Source of the DNA: Tillandsia leiboldiana
Lineage: Eukaryota > Streptophyta > Magnoliopsida > Poales > Bromeliaceae
Direction: 5' to 3'
Length of the DNA stretch: 64,000 nucleotides
Assembly (NCBI GenBank): GCA_029204045.2
Contig: CM055077.1
Coordinates: forward strand, 4,025,210 to 4,089,209
Below the pieces are notes generated by a model. That model worked only from the letters and a program-made list of their open reading frames with translations. It had not been told where the DNA came from and searched no databases. The translations under genes and the position numbers were made by a program. Shown piece by piece: positions 45,830-58,625 of the stretch (the first letter of the stretch is position 1; every line of letters begins with the position of its first letter).

Positions 45830-47587
45830 TAGGTGGATCAAATCCATGAAGATTTCAATGATGGAGAAAGTTCTCATGAAGGTGGAGAAACACGTGACTT
45901 GCATCGACGTTCTACAAGAGAGTGGCGCACACCTATGCATTTGAAGGATTTTGTAAATCTAAATACATTTCGGGCACTAATTGTGAAACAAGAAGTGCCA
46001 TGCATATTCTAAGAAGCTATAAATACTTTTGATGCTAAGCATTGGAAAGAGGCAATGGAGGAAGAAATTGTGGCACTTCACAAGAATAAAACTTTGGATT
46101 TGGTGGAGTTACCAAAAAACCGAAAAGCAATTGGCTTCAAGTAGGTGTATAAAATCAAAAGAGGAACCGATGAGACAATTCAAAGGTATAAGGCAAGATT
46201 TGTTGCTAAAGGCTTCACACAAAAGGATGGTATGGATTTCTTTGAAGTGTTTGCACCCGTTGTTAAATTGGTTTCTATTCGGCTTGTTCTTAGTCGTGTT
46301 GCTATTAATGATTTAGTACTTGAGCAACTAGATGTTAAAATGACATTTCTACATAGAGATCAGAAGAATAAGGTTTATATGCATCAACCTCAAGGCTTTT
46401 TAGAGAAGGATAACGAACATTTTGTTTGCAAGCTCAAAAAATAATTGCATGGGCTCAAATAAGTATCAAGAGAATGGTATCGAAAGTTTGACACTTTTTT
46501 GTTATGCCGTGAATTCCAAAAAAGTAAATATGATTATTGTGTGTATTTAAAATTCTTCAAAGATAATATCTTTGTGGTTTTGGTGCTGTATGTGGATGAT
46601 ATGTTTATAATATGCAAGGACAAAGGTAGGATCAATGAACTCAAGAATGAATTGAGTAAAGCCTTTGAAGTGAAAGATCTTGGACCGTCATGCCAAATTC
46701 TTGGCATGGAGATTTGGCATGATAGGAAAAATAGCATATTATCACTTTCACAAAAGAGATTTGTGGAAAAATTAGTAGAGAAGTTTGGCATAGGTAAAGC
46801 AAAGGCGGTAAAGACCATTTGCATCTCACTTTAAATTATCTTCTGAACAAAGTTTAAAAACGGAGGAGGAAAAGGAAATGACGGGTCAAGTTCCCTATAC
46901 AAGTGTTGTAGGTAGCCTGATGTTTGCTATGGTGTGCACACGGCCGGACATTGCATATGTCGTTGGTGTTCTTAGTCAGTTTATGGCAAATCCCATAAAT
47001 GTGCATTAGGAGGCGGCGAAATAGGTTCTTCACTATTTGAGAGGTATAAGTCATTATGCAATTATGTATGGTAAAAGCTCAAGGCCAATGCAAGGTTACG
47101 TTGATGCTAATTTTGCCGGTGATCTTGACAAGAGAAGATCTACAACAGGTTTTGTATTTGAACATGGAAATGGTCCAATTAGTTGGATGTTCAAGTAACG
47201 GTGGCTTTGTCAACGACGAAAACGGAATACATGACACTTACTGAGGCAACTAAGGAGGCGGTGTGACTTCAAGGTTTGATGAAAGAGTTTGGTATGAATT
47301 TTAAACCCATGTATTTATTACGTGATACTATGAGTGCAATATGTTTGGCTAAAAATCCGGTTTATCATAAAAGGACGAAATATATTTATGTTCAATATCA
47401 CTACATCTGGAATGTCGTTGAAGATGGCAAGGTAAGGGTTTCGAAAGTGAACACTCATAAAAATGTGGCCGATATGCTCATGAAGCCGATACAAAATAGA
47501 AAAATTGAACCGGAGCCTAACTTCTTTAGGCTTCAAGACGAGTGGAGGATAATGGCACATGGTTGGCACGAAGACGAGGAACGGTGA
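45830..47587 (+). pseudogene. Ty1/copia pol remnant (reverse transcriptase and RNase H)
   Basis: Recognisable copia pieces in order: the region before reverse transcriptase (KHWKEAMEEEI), ARFVAKGFTQKDG, the catalytic YVDDM motif near 46590, GMEIWHDR, then RNase H pieces (RPDIAYVVGVLSQFM near 46945, KRRSTTGFVF near 47130, HKNVADMLMKP near 47455). Many stops and frameshifts interrupt it, including TAG at 46142 and TAA at 46442, so it is long dead. Gag, protease and integrase are absent. A polypurine-like AAGGTGGAGA precedes the LTR at 47609. Confidence 0.88.
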
Positions 47588-47608
47588 TTTTGCTATCAAG
47601 GTGGAGAT

Positions 47609-48225
47609 TGTTGGGTTTAGTGATATCAAATTCACTTATTATCCTATTTGGTTCATTTTGGACTTGGTTTAATAACTTATGTAGTGGGCTAATTGGTAAT
47701 GACTTTTGGTTTTTAATTGATCCACTAGCATATTGGGTCAAGTGGGATTATAAGACGAATTTCATTAGATATAATTTATATAAAATTCTCTTTTGCTCTC
47801 TAGGGTTCCATTTTATGTAATAGAGAAGAACAATGTAGAGAGAGTCGGTAGAAAATGAGCTTTCTTTGTTTTTCTTGCTTGATTCAAGATTCCAAGGTTG
47901 ACTGGAGGAATGTTAAGAGGCGTTCTGAAGTGAGATTCACGGAATCGGAAGGTACTTCAAAAATTCAAAAAAATGTGTAGCAAGAAGGGTTTTTCAATTA
48001 AAATGTTGCATGCCCATTGAAATAGATTGATAATCTCTAACCAAATCTTGTAATTTTCTCAATTTAATAGTGGATTTGATCTCTTCGTGCCTGTGGATGT
48101 AGCCCGAATTTGAGTGAACCAAGTAAATCTTCTTGTATTATTGTGGTTATGCTTGGATTTTCTTTTTCTACTTTATTTATTCCAAATTTTTTACTCCCTT
48201 GGTTGTGGGTGATTAAGATACAACA
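47609..48225 (+). mobile_element. Copia 3' LTR
   Basis: A 617-bp LTR from TGTTGGGTTTAG to ATACAACA, directly after the purine tract that ends the copia remnant. The part from 47794 is duplicated at 1769-2191. The LTR lies downstream of P450 copy B and forms the left end of that duplication unit. Confidence 0.8.
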
Positions 48226-49332
48226 TTAATTTATTAGTATTGTTAGTACATTGTTAGTACGGATCCCGTTATTATCATGTAGTAATGCAGTTATTCAATC
48301 TAAGCTTACAAGAAACGGTAAAAACGTACAAATATTACTTGAATTATAGACCATTTTGAATCGGTTATCTAAATCTTTAAAATTTTGATTTTGCTATCCA
48401 ACTTTTTAATTTGTTTGATTTGGATCAATCAACGGTAGTTTGACTTCAAACTTTAAGCTAATTACTTATATTAATAAATTTATAGTTTCAAGAGTTGTAT
48501 AATATATATACTAACTAAATCTGTAAAATTAAATGACGCACACAAAATTTAAAATTAAATGTCGTTGATTGATTTAAATCAGATAAATTAAAAAATTGGA
48601 TAATAAAATCGAAATTATAAAGAAACTGAAGTTCTGTAAGCATTATCAGCTATAAGCTAACAATCAAGTGTGGCAGCAGTAGAATTTATGCAGCATTCCG
48701 TCTTTTCTATTCTGTCTCACCAAAATGCACTGGAATATAAGAGCAAGTACTACAGGGATTTGTTGCCAAAGTTGTTATTTTCAAATAGAACTCACTCAAG
48801 TTTATTAATACTGCGAAAGGAAAATGTTTCTCAGTTTAATAGGAGCACCAGAGAAAAGTTTCTGCCAGAGAAAATCTCTTCTTTACTCTCCTCTGCAAAG
48901 TAAAGAGTACTATGAACTAATCATGACCCCAAACAACTCAACCCCTAAAGCTTTTGTAGAGCCCAAGAGTGTATCATTATCTGTGTAAATAGGATTGATG
49001 CATCAAAATTGAAGTTCAGAGTCATCTCTAATTAGTAATGAATAAAGAAATATAGAGAAAACCATGAAAATATTTGTAATTTAGATCATGCTAATTTTCA
49101 GAATGTAGGATCAATCTAGGTGTAAAGTGTACCAAAAATAGATAGTAAAGCTAGTTATGAGTTAACATAAACTAGTTATATTTGCCAATACACATGTATC
49201 TTTTCTGCAATTCACACAAGCCCAGTTGCATTGCTCACCAAAAGTGGCACAACATTTACTTTGTCATTTGCTATTATTGGAAAACCACACACTCTTAACA
49301 TATATATGTGTGTACGAGCACGGCGAAATCGA
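48226..49332. other. 3' flank of CYP72A copy B
   Basis: Near-identical to 2192-3303. The plus-strand open frame of copy A is truncated here (48670-48903) by a 2-base deletion. No gene is called. Confidence 0.6.
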
Positions 49333-52061
49333 TCATAGCCTACGAAACTTGATTGGAGCACCGTGCTGAGGATGGAGAGTTATAACAGTATACGGAGCGT
49401 GAATGTACGATGGCGAGAGCTCGAAGGTGAACCGCTGAAGGATCATGCTGAGCCCCATCTTAGCTTCGAGCAGCGCGAAGCTTTGCCCGATACAAATGCG
49501 GGGCCCCCAACCGAACGGAAAGAACGCGACTCGGTCTTTCGAAGCCTTTGATATCCCCTCCGCGAATCTATCCGGCCTGAACTCGGAGGCGTCTTCACCC
49601 CAAATGTCAGGATCGTGGTGCAGGAAGATGATAGGCAACACGAGGTTTACTCCAGGCGGGTATGTTATGCCTCCGAGCTTCATTTCTTTGTATGTTTTCC
49701 TGGTGACGAAGATCAGAGGCGGGTAGAGTCGAAGAACCTCGTATAAGATCATCGTCACCTGTGGCACATTGAGTCCAAATTATTCCCGATATGTTCTAGT
49801 CTTACATGACTTTCAAATCTTGCAATATCTATATGCTGCAAAACTTTTCATTCACCGAAAAGAAGAACAAAAAATGCTACAAGATTTGAACTGATACTCA
49901 CAATCTTTAAGCGGCTTAAGCCATCGAAATCGGGTCTATTACTCCCAAAGACTTGCAAAACCTCTTCTCTTGCGCGAGCCTGCCACTCGGGATGCATGCT
50001 TAGAGCAACCATCGTCCATGTCAGTAACAATGACGTTGTCTCTTGTCCTGCAAAGTAGAATAGCCTGCATTCCTCAATCACGTCATCAGTGCTCATCTTG
50101 AGGTTCGAGTTTGCGTTCTCTTCGACATATCTCATATTCGACTCCAGCATCAAGCCCAGTAGGTCGTCGTTAGTAGCTTCGCCCACCTTAATAGCTTTTT
50201 CCCTCTTCTCAATTATGCCTCTTAGGAGCGATCGAACCTCTCTAGCCATCTCTTTCATTCTCTTATTGTTTTTCGTCGGTAGAAACCTATACAACAGCAA
50301 ATAATGATAGCTTAAGTCGGCAAACGAGAGGATGCTTATCAAGTTCTCTTTTACTACAATCGAAGGTGACATTTTGAAGAAAAATACATCATATTTCAAC
50401 CGATTGAGTTCATTGATTTAACGGCAAATCCTGACAGGCAATTGGAACATGAACCCAAATGAGAAAAGAACACACCTGTAACCTGGTAAATACAAATACC
50501 GAAAAGCCTGAATAAGGCGCTCGGCAACCTCCGATTGAAGCTGAAATATTCGTTGTCCTTCTTGGTAGCTGCTACCGAAAGCAGACCGGGAGATGACGTC
50601 TCCCGTGAAGTTTTGCAGCTCCGGCAAGACATCTATTTCAAACGATCCTTCTGAAGGAACTAAATTCTCCCATCTGGCGATCAACTCAGTACAGCAAGTA
50701 GCGAACGACGGCAACATACGCTGGAAAGGCATACACAAAGAACAGATTCATTGAAGAGGAAAATGTGAGTTAGTTAACACCGAAATGCATCTATCTTTGT
50801 ATATCAGATCAGATATTTAGCTTCATATCAACTATTTCTTATTGTCCAATACCCTAGAAGCAAGGATCTAATGACCACTGTGTTGTACGCTGCCGACAAA
50901 GTATTGGCATGGCACGACCACCCTATTGACGGCACGCGCGGTGCGGCACTGTGTCATACCGTGCCGGCACTCAACATGATCCTGTGCCTCGGCACTTAAT
51001 CATCTAATGTTGAAATCTTATTGGAACTGGCCAATATCTTATTCATCCTTCGTAACCATATTGCATCCCGTATCTGAGGAAATAGGACGGGTATTCCTTC
51101 GAAAGCTCAAATTACCTTGAGCTTTTCCAGATGAAAAGCCGGATTGAGGATTCTCCTGTGCCTGGCCCATTTTTCGCCTTCATGGTTTGCAAGCCCGTTA
51201 GCCAACAATTTTCCGACAGCGCTTGACCACGGTTTCTCAAAGTGCCCAAACTTGTTCGACAGAACATCCCTTACCAGCTCTGGGTCTGTAATTGTCACTC
51301 TGGGTGTTGGACCAAACCAAGTAAAAAAAAATTTACCTGCAATTTTGAGCTTTCAGCATATCAGAGATACATCACAAATGAACATTTAAAGAAAGCTTTA
51401 CCACTAATTACACATTTCAAATCAAAATTTGTTGAATTTTAATTCCATTCCACCACTTTTCATTATTAATGGCCATCTCCGAAAGAAGCTGCGTAAACCG
51501 TTTGGATTCAATCTTACATCTCTTCGTAGGGGAAAACAAGAATTGAATTGGCAGATCATCAAAAGATCTAACATGTAATCAATGTGCAACTCATACTAAT
51601 ATCATAATATGTATAAAAAATATTCACGGACACATCAACAGCTCATAAGATCAAATATTCTAGAGCACTCGCATGCAAAACTTAAATTTTGCCTCTCTTA
51701 AAATTTTAGAAATATTTTCAGTAAGCAATTGAACGAAAAGACCAAATTATCTATAAAAATTTTGTTTTTATAATTTTATAATTTTTCAGAGATTACTGTA
51801 TTAATGCAGAGTACGAAATGACCAAATTACTTACTTTTATATATATAGTAGAGTTTATATATTTTTAAAAGCTCAAGTCTAACTATACTATACTTGTAAA
51901 TTTTTTACCATTAAATTTGTATTGAGATCCGTACTATTATACTTTTTCTTTCTTTCTTTTTAGTTGACTTTACAATAATACGGATCTCAATACAAATTTA
52001 ATAATAAAAAATTCACAAGTATAATTAGACTTATATTTTTAAAAATATATAACTATTTAAA

Positions 52062-52121
<60 letters not shown>

Positions 52122-55100
52122 CGCTAGACTGGAATACTATTAATAGTATTAAGTCATTAGTGCTATCAAATTTTTAACCCTTGGATTAAAAGATGTGTGG
52201 TTGAGGTGATAGTGGGCCCCTTGGATTTAATAGGTGGTTGGAGAAATAATAAAATCTAAGGGATGAAAATGATCAAATGGGTTGATCTAAGAGTAGAAAA
52301 CTTGATAGCACCAATAACTTGATACTATTAATAGTATAGTATATATATATATATAGTCCGGCTAGAATACTATCGATAGCACCAAGCAATCGGTGCTATC
52401 AAGTTTTCTACCGTTTGATGAAAAGATATGCGGTTGGGATTATACTGGTCCCCTAAGATTTTTACTATTCAACCAACCATCTAGTAAACCCTAGGGGACC
52501 ACTATCATTTTAACCACACATTTTTTAATCCAGGCTAAAAACTTAATAGCACCAATGAATTGATGCTATCGATAGTATTCTAGCCTAATTCTATATATAT
52601 ATATATATATATATACAATTTTTTAATATATTTTTATTATATAGAAAATGATCATAATATATCAACTAAATGCATAAACTTCAAATTTTTAAAAAATAAA
52701 ATATAAATATTTAAAAGTAAAACAAATTGAGTATTTACACCAGAATTTTTATATATTTTAGTAAAAAAATAAAACTGAAGAACTCTTTTTTTTTCATAAT
52801 TGTAGAATTTTTTTTTTTTTTTTTTTGATTAAACAGGGGTATACCCTATTTGAATAGTACAGGACAGGACCGAAAATACAAAGACAAGAAGTGAGCCCAC
52901 TCCCGAACCAACAAAAGATAACGGAACGCTAATACATCTCACGAGATCACCCAAATTAATAAACAACAACACCAACAACAACAACAACAACAGAGTATAT
53001 TAGACAAAGTAAAGCCGTTGCCGTCATTCGGGATAAAGTCCAGACTCGCACTAGGCATTAAGTGATGTATCAAGACACAGCCCTTGTATCCCATCACATC
53101 CCAATCCAAGGAAAACAGAACTCCTGGGGTTCCCAAGCCGAAAACTTACTAACAAAGTTCGACGTCGTTGTTATCCCTTGATCCCATGTAAAAACAAAGC
53201 CAGTCTGATAACAAAATAGATCTTCAAATCTCTTAATTCGAACCGAAGCAACAAGTCGACGAAGCTTAATGTTCCAGGAGAGCGAGCCAATCGACATTTC
53301 CAGTTCGAGGGTAATCAAAGTAAGATCCCAACACTGCACCATCAAGTCTGCAAATGCGATCTCAAAGGCACCAGCTTGCCAACTCAGAGAACAAGCAACA
53401 GATAGCAGAGTTGAAGAGGCTAGCATTTTGCGGTAAAGCTTCAGCTAAAGAACAAAATTAATTTCGTTAATACTATATCTCAAAAACAGTAAGTAGTTCT
53501 CCGATGCCCCTAATAGAGCTGAAAGCATGACGTCCCCCGAGGCCCAAGTCGCCGGCAGGAAAACAGTAAGAAAAGCCTGTAAGCAGGTGATGAAGGACCC
53601 GAGACTTCAAAACTCCAAACACCAAAAAACTCTCTAGTAAAGCAGCAATCAAATAGCTGCAGAATTGCTGCCAGCACCATTCCTGGGGATAGTCGTCGAC
53701 TAGGAAACCTCCCGAAAGTAAAGATCCTTATCCACAGGTGCGACGATGTAACAAGACGCAGGTGTGTCTGAAAAGTGAGAAATTGGCCATGCCAAGCACC
53801 TCCTGCAGAAGAGTGAGTTCACCGAAGACATAATCTTGGTCGATGCGATCTTTCCCGAACCTTGGCCTGTTCTCCATCAAGTTTACCCTCCCAGGTTCGT
53901 GCTCCAAAAACTAATAAGTGACGCAGCTCTCTTGCCGCATTCCTCGGAACTAGTTGGACGGTCGTCGAAGATCCTGTTGTTCCGTTCCTTCCATAGTTCC
54001 CAGCAGGTGGCAGCTATGCATATGTCGAGGTAACCGGTGTCACACCTATCCACTGTGGTTCTTGCACGTCCCCATCTGGTCGCGAGGTCTCCTGGGCCGT
54101 CGAGGAGGTTCATGCGCAAGTAGTTGTTGCCATGTAGGATCCCATTCCAAACTGAGCGAGCAAAATGGCATCGGAAGAGAAGGTGTTCTAAGCATTCCTC
54201 ATCACGTCTGCATAGGTGGCATATCGACGGTCCGATCCATCCCCGCTTGGCCAATAAATCGGTCGTTAGCAATCTGTTTCTAGCAGCCAACCAGAGGTAA
54301 ATTTTGGTGCGTCGCGGTATCTTGATCTTCCAGAGGTGTGGGATTTTTCGATCGTCCACCCCGTCGAAAATGAGGAAATTGTAGGCGCTTTGTGCAGTAA
54401 AACGACCATTGCTAGTCCATCTCCAGCTAGTTTCGTCTGGGGCGGCAGTCAGTGATAAGCTCCTCACAACACTAGCGAGTTGCTCCAGGTCCTGCGAAAA
54501 AACCTGTGCTAGATGTACGCCAAACCCAAGGGACCGGTGGTTAGCAAAGCGGGCCAACCATCGCTTTACCGACAGTTGTTTGTGGGTGGCCGCAGCGAAC
54601 AGAGTGGGGAAGCGGTTGCGCAATAGCGATTCCCCGAACCATCTCGAATGCCAAAAAGACGCCGTCGCTCCGTTGCCAATTGTCGCGGTGATAGAGGTGC
54701 TGAAAGGTTCTGAAGTGGAAAGGACCGCCTTCCAGAAAGGTGAGCTCTTCAGCGGGTGAGCTCCGCCCGCCAGTGGTGACCTCCTTCTGTAGTGTTTGTG
54801 CTTGATTAAACTCACCCAGGTGAGGGGTTTAGCTAGATGGAAATTCCACAAATTTTTCATAAGCAAAGCGGAATTCATCGCCCTGAGATCCCGAATGCCA
54901 AGTCCGCCTTGGCGAAGAGGGCGACACACTTGTTCCCATTTTACCAGACAGTGTAAACCATTAGTGCGTTCCTTGCCTTTCCAAAAAAATCCCCGGCGAA
55001 TCCTGTCGACTGTTTTGATAACCCAGACGGGAAGCTTGAAAGCCGAACAGAAGAATGATGGAATGCTGGAAAGAACAGAATTTAGCAGTACCAAGCGCCC

Positions 55101-56833
55101 GGCCCTAGACAGCATCCGACCCTTCCAACCAGCCAATCGTCTGTCCAATTTTTCAATTAGCGGCAAGTAGTCATTTTTACGCAACGCCTTCGGGGAAAGT
55201 GGAAGACCTAGGTAGGTGAACGGGAAGTCGCCGGTGGAGCAACCAAAGAAGCTAGCAAGTCCTTCCGCCTGGGCGGTCTCCAAATTAATAGGGATAATGG
55301 AGCTCTTGGCGAAATTAATTTTTAAACCTGAAGTCGCTGAGAATGCGTCGAGGATGATCTTGATGACTTCGGCCGATCTCGAGTTTCCGTCGAAGAATAG
55401 TAGGAGGTCATCCGCGAATTGCAATGTGTGAATCGAGACATCGCCGGTTCCCACCGGAGTCAACAGGGAGTGCGCGGCCGCCAGATGTACCATCCTGAAA
55501 AGGACGTCGATGCATAGGATGAACAACAAAGGGGAGAGAGGGTCCCCCTGTCTGATCCCCCGTTTGCAGAAGAAGAACTTGCCCGGGATACCATTAAGTA
55601 GTACTGCGTTGGAAGAAGAGTGTAACAAAGCCGTGATCCAACCAATCCACTTGGACCCGAATCCTCTCGTCTGTAGTAGCTCAACCAAGAAGGGCCAGTT
55701 GATGTGGTCGAAGGCGCGTTCGAAGTCAATCTTGAAGAGTGCCGCTTGCTGCCTAGTAGAGGATAGGTGGTGAGTCAAGATATGCGCCGCTAAGAAGTTG
55801 TCGGTTAGCGAGCGGCCTTTGATAAACGCAGTTTGGTAGGGGTTGATTAGCGCCTCGAGAAAGCTTTGAAGGCGAGTCGCCAGCACCTTCGAGATGATTT
55901 TAATTAATCCATTAACCAAACAGATCGGGCGGAAGTCTCTCGCTTCTGTGCCATCGGCCTTCTTCGGGATAAGGCTAATCCAACCGCGGTTGAGCACCTC
56001 GAGATCGAGCCTTCCACTAGACAACTCCTGGAAGGTCTCCATTAGGTCATCTTTAATAATCCCCCAAAATCGTTGGTAAAAGAGTAGAGGTAGGCCGTCG
56101 GGTCCAGGTGCCTTGTCAGGAGCACAAGAGAAGACTGCGCACCTGACCTCATGAAGCGAGAAAGGATCCTGTAAGCAGTGTAGATCGCAACCCTCATTAG
56201 CATAAAGCTTCTGAAGGTTAAGGCACGGGGTCCAGCTTGGCATGTCGCCCAGTTGTTTTGAGAAGAACGAAAACAGCAGCTTAGCCTTTGATGCATAATT
56301 GTAGAATTTGAAACAGCTAAACAGTATTATTATTATTATTATTACTATTATTATATAATTTCAAGCCAATTAGAAAAAAAAAAATTAAAAGTACCCAAAA
56401 AAAAAAAAAAAAAAAAAAAAATAGAAAGGGATTTGTTACCCAAAGTAGAATAATTACTGAACTAAAATCACAAAATGAAAAGGAAAAGAAGAAGAAGAAG
56501 AAGAAAACCGTGGTGGAGCATGGCTTGGTGCAAGAGCGGGGAGACGCGGGGGACGATGCGGTGCGGGGAGGAGGAGAGAGAGAGGGGTTGGGAGCGGGCG
56601 GCGGCGTTGAGCCGGGCGTTCTCCGGGAGGTCGCCGGCGATCGGCCGGTAGCGCCTCCCCCGCAGCCCCTGCTCCCGCAGCGCCCGCTCCAGCCGCCTCG
56701 GCCTCAGCAGCCCCCACTCCACCGCCCGTATTCCCCACCACACCACCACCCCCAACACCAACACCAACACCACCACCACCACCACCAACATTGCCCATGG
56801 CGACTCCATCTCCTTCTCAATTTCCATTCCCAT
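49333..56833 (-). CDS. CYP72A: Cytochrome P450, CYP72A family (copy B)
   Basis: Paralogue of copy A with the same five-exon layout on the minus strand: 56833-56509, 51336-51116, 50720-50476, 50286-49902 and 49758-49333, all GT-AG with consistent phases, giving 533 aa. Four extra residues lie in the Val-rich membrane anchor of exon 1. Key motifs are AGQETT (343-348), E399-x-x-R402 and the heme loop FGWGPRICIG with Cys481. No stop or frameshift is present. Intron 1 is expanded to 5.2 kb by a LINE of the same strand. Compared with copy A the protein is almost identical except between about residues 337 and 449, where around 15 substitutions cluster. Substrate unknown. Expression could be affected by the intronic LINE. 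Confidence 0.93.
51841..52066. mobile_element. MITE in intron 1 (copy B), counterpart of 5863-6082
   Basis: Same terminal repeats and core. An (AT)n tract at 52064-52120, much longer than in copy A, follows. Confidence 0.75.
52121..52340. mobile_element. MITE in intron 1 (copy B), counterpart of 6089-6306
   Basis: Near-identical to the copy A element, showing that it was in place before the duplication. Confidence 0.75.
52356..52587. mobile_element. MITE in intron 1 (copy B), counterpart of 6326-6558
   Basis: Inverted ends GGCTAGAATACTATCGATAG and TATCGATAGTATTCTAGCC. Near-identical to the element in copy A. Confidence 0.75.
52795..56309 (-). mobile_element. 5'-truncated LINE in intron 1 of copy B
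   Basis: The body 52811-56293 is flanked by perfect 16-bp target duplications CATAATTGTAGAATTT (52795-52810, 56294-56309). Copy A retains one undisturbed copy of that site near 6810-6825. The poly-A tail appears as poly-T at 52811-52826, so the element lies on the minus strand, the same as the P450. The 5' end is lost: the reading frame is open right up to the junction at 56293, and ORF1 and endonuclease are missing. Downstream of the ORF is about 1 kb of 3' UTR, with (AAC)n at 52965-52992. Confidence 0.95.
53883..56293 (-). CDS. LINE reverse transcriptase (5'-truncated ORF2)
   Basis: Partial ORF2, open from the truncation at 56293 to the stop at 53883; the first internal Met is at 56243 and 786 residues follow. 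It contains a non-LTR reverse transcriptase: GPDGLPLLFYQ, IPKKADGTEARDFRPI, the catalytic KIDFERAFD (Asp173 of the 786), GIRQGDPLSPLLF and FADD (276-279). The C-terminus has a zinc-binding reverse-transcriptase-associated domain with CHLCRRDEECLEHLLFRC. The upstream endonuclease is absent, so the product could not complete retrotransposition. No stop interrupts the remaining frame, which implies a young insertion. There is no promoter of its own. Confidence 0.92.
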
Positions 56834-56877
56834 GGCTGGTAATGAGAGGGTTAGGAGGAGAGAGCAAAGTGTGTTGG

Positions 56878-56887
56878 CCTTAAATAG
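56878..56887 (-). promoter_or_regulatory. TATA-like box of CYP72A copy B
   Basis: CTATTTAAGG on the minus strand, about 45 bases upstream of the start codon and conserved with copy A. Confidence 0.5.
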
Positions 56888-57036
56888 CCCACATCCCTAT
56901 CCTGTGAGTCACGCTCGAAATGAGAGACACGCTCGAAATGACGTAAAATTAAGACGCTGTGTTCGTGTATTCTGTGAGGATTACATATGGATATATTTCG
57001 TCAGTAATTTAATTGATAATATAATATTATAAAAAA

Positions 57037-57250
57037 TAGAATTTATATATTTTTTAAAATATAAGTTTAATTATATTTATAAATTTTTTATTATTAAATT
57101 TGTATTAAAATTTATAATTTTATAAAATTAATTAAAGAGAGAGAAAGAAAAAATATACCACACAAATCTTAATGCAAATTTAATAATAAAATATTTACGA
57201 GTATATTTTTTGCTTATGCTTTTGAAAGTATATAAGCCCTACTCTATTAT
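57037..57250. mobile_element. MITE upstream of CYP72A copy B
   Basis: Counterpart of 7527-7741 with the same terminal inverted repeats. Confidence 0.65.
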
Positions 57251-57563
57251 AAATATTGTGTTCGTTAGTTTTAACGGTGTTTTTGGTTTGAATTATTTTG
57301 CGATTATTACATATTGATTCTCATCGGTCATGTAGTATTACTCTAAGGCTTTGTTTGGAAACAGAATTAATAGGTATAATTAGATTTAATACGGCTAATC
57401 CCCCCAAACATGCAGGGAATTAGATTAAAAATTTAATCCCGGTCAAACCGGGTAATTCCCGTTTTTTGGTGAATAGCCCGTTAAATTAATTCCCCCAAAG
57501 TAAGGGAATTGGGTTATACCTGTGGCAAGGGCAAATAAAATTTTGAATCCATCTTTCCCCATA

Positions 57564-57985
57564 TGCCTCGTTAATGCAGCCTCCATTTACTGCTTCACCC
57601 CCAAACCGCCTACCCTCGCCCCGTTGGTGTGAGAAGCCCTCGTCTTCTACCATCAAACCCTCTTTACTCCTCTCCTCTCTTTAAGCTACCTGATCCTCTA
57701 CTACCAGCTCTCTTCTCCCAAATGCCTCGTTACTCCCGCGTCCATTTACTGCTTCACCACCTCCCGCCTACCCTCGCCCCGTTGGTGTGAGAAGCCCTCG
57801 TCTTCTACCAACAAACCCTCTTTACTCCTCTCCTATCTTTAATCTACCTGATCCTGAACTACAAGATCTCTTCTCCCAAATGCCTCGTTACTCCCGCGTC
57901 CATTTACAGCTTAACCCCATCCCGCCTACCCTCGCCCCGTTGGTGTGAGAAGCCATCGTCTTCATCGCACAAACCCTCTTTACTC
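57564..57985 (+). repeat. 158-bp tandem repeat (2.7 units) in the Harbinger element
   Basis: Units start TGCCTCGTTA at 57564, 57723 and 57881 and share CGCCTACCCTCGCCCCGTTG and GAGAAGCC. The third is truncated at CTTTACTCGTGG. The pyrimidine-rich sequence looks like a promoter/leader region. Confidence 0.85.
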
Positions 57986-58625
57986 GTGGTCAACATTTAT
58001 TGATGTGTCTTGATCTCAAGCATTTCCTCTTGTCACCGAAGATTGCGAAGATCCTGGTGATTTCTGCACACCATCCAGCTGGTGGATCTTTTGTGCTGAT
58101 AGAGGAGTTGCTTCGAGTTGTCATCTCGCATCAAAATGTACTTCTTCTTCTAACCTAACTCGAGAGGGATTTCAACCTACTCTTTGCAGACACCAAGTTT
58201 AATGCTCTGGTTCTCCACGAAGCTGCCTCTCTCAACCATCAGTACAAGGCAGATGTTGGTTCTCTGCAAAGATTTGGCATTAATAGTACTCGATCTATCT
58301 CGGCACTAATTTATTCTCTGCGATCTTCTATTTCTTTCGACTTGTCAACTCGCCATATATTTTAATTGGCTTATCCCCTACTATCTAACAGAGGTAATGC
58401 TTCTTACTTTTCTATAAAGTGTACTCTGTGATACTTCCAAACATTTATCTGCATATATTTGGAGGAGAATATCGCAGATCAGTATACTGCATACTGTCCG
58501 TGCACTATTTGAAGTATCAAAGGTGAGCCTTTCTATTATAAGCTATCTTTAGGTTGTTGCCAGCAGAGAAGTTGAACAAATTGGTTGCATCTGTTTACTT
58601 GTTGGTTGGCTTGAATCAATATATT
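57986..58625 (+). other. Likely 5' leader/intron of the Myb-like gene
   Basis: There are no long open frames. The sequence is unique within the window and reads like a transcribed leader. An AG acceptor context (TATCCTTCAG/ATGG) stands directly before the start codon at 59547, suggesting that a leader intron ends there. The upstream donor was not determined. Confidence 0.35.

Noticed and set aside
53094..53426. 110-aa minus-strand frame downstream of the LINE RT
   Set aside because: It lies in the LINE 3' untranslated region and has no recognisable domain.
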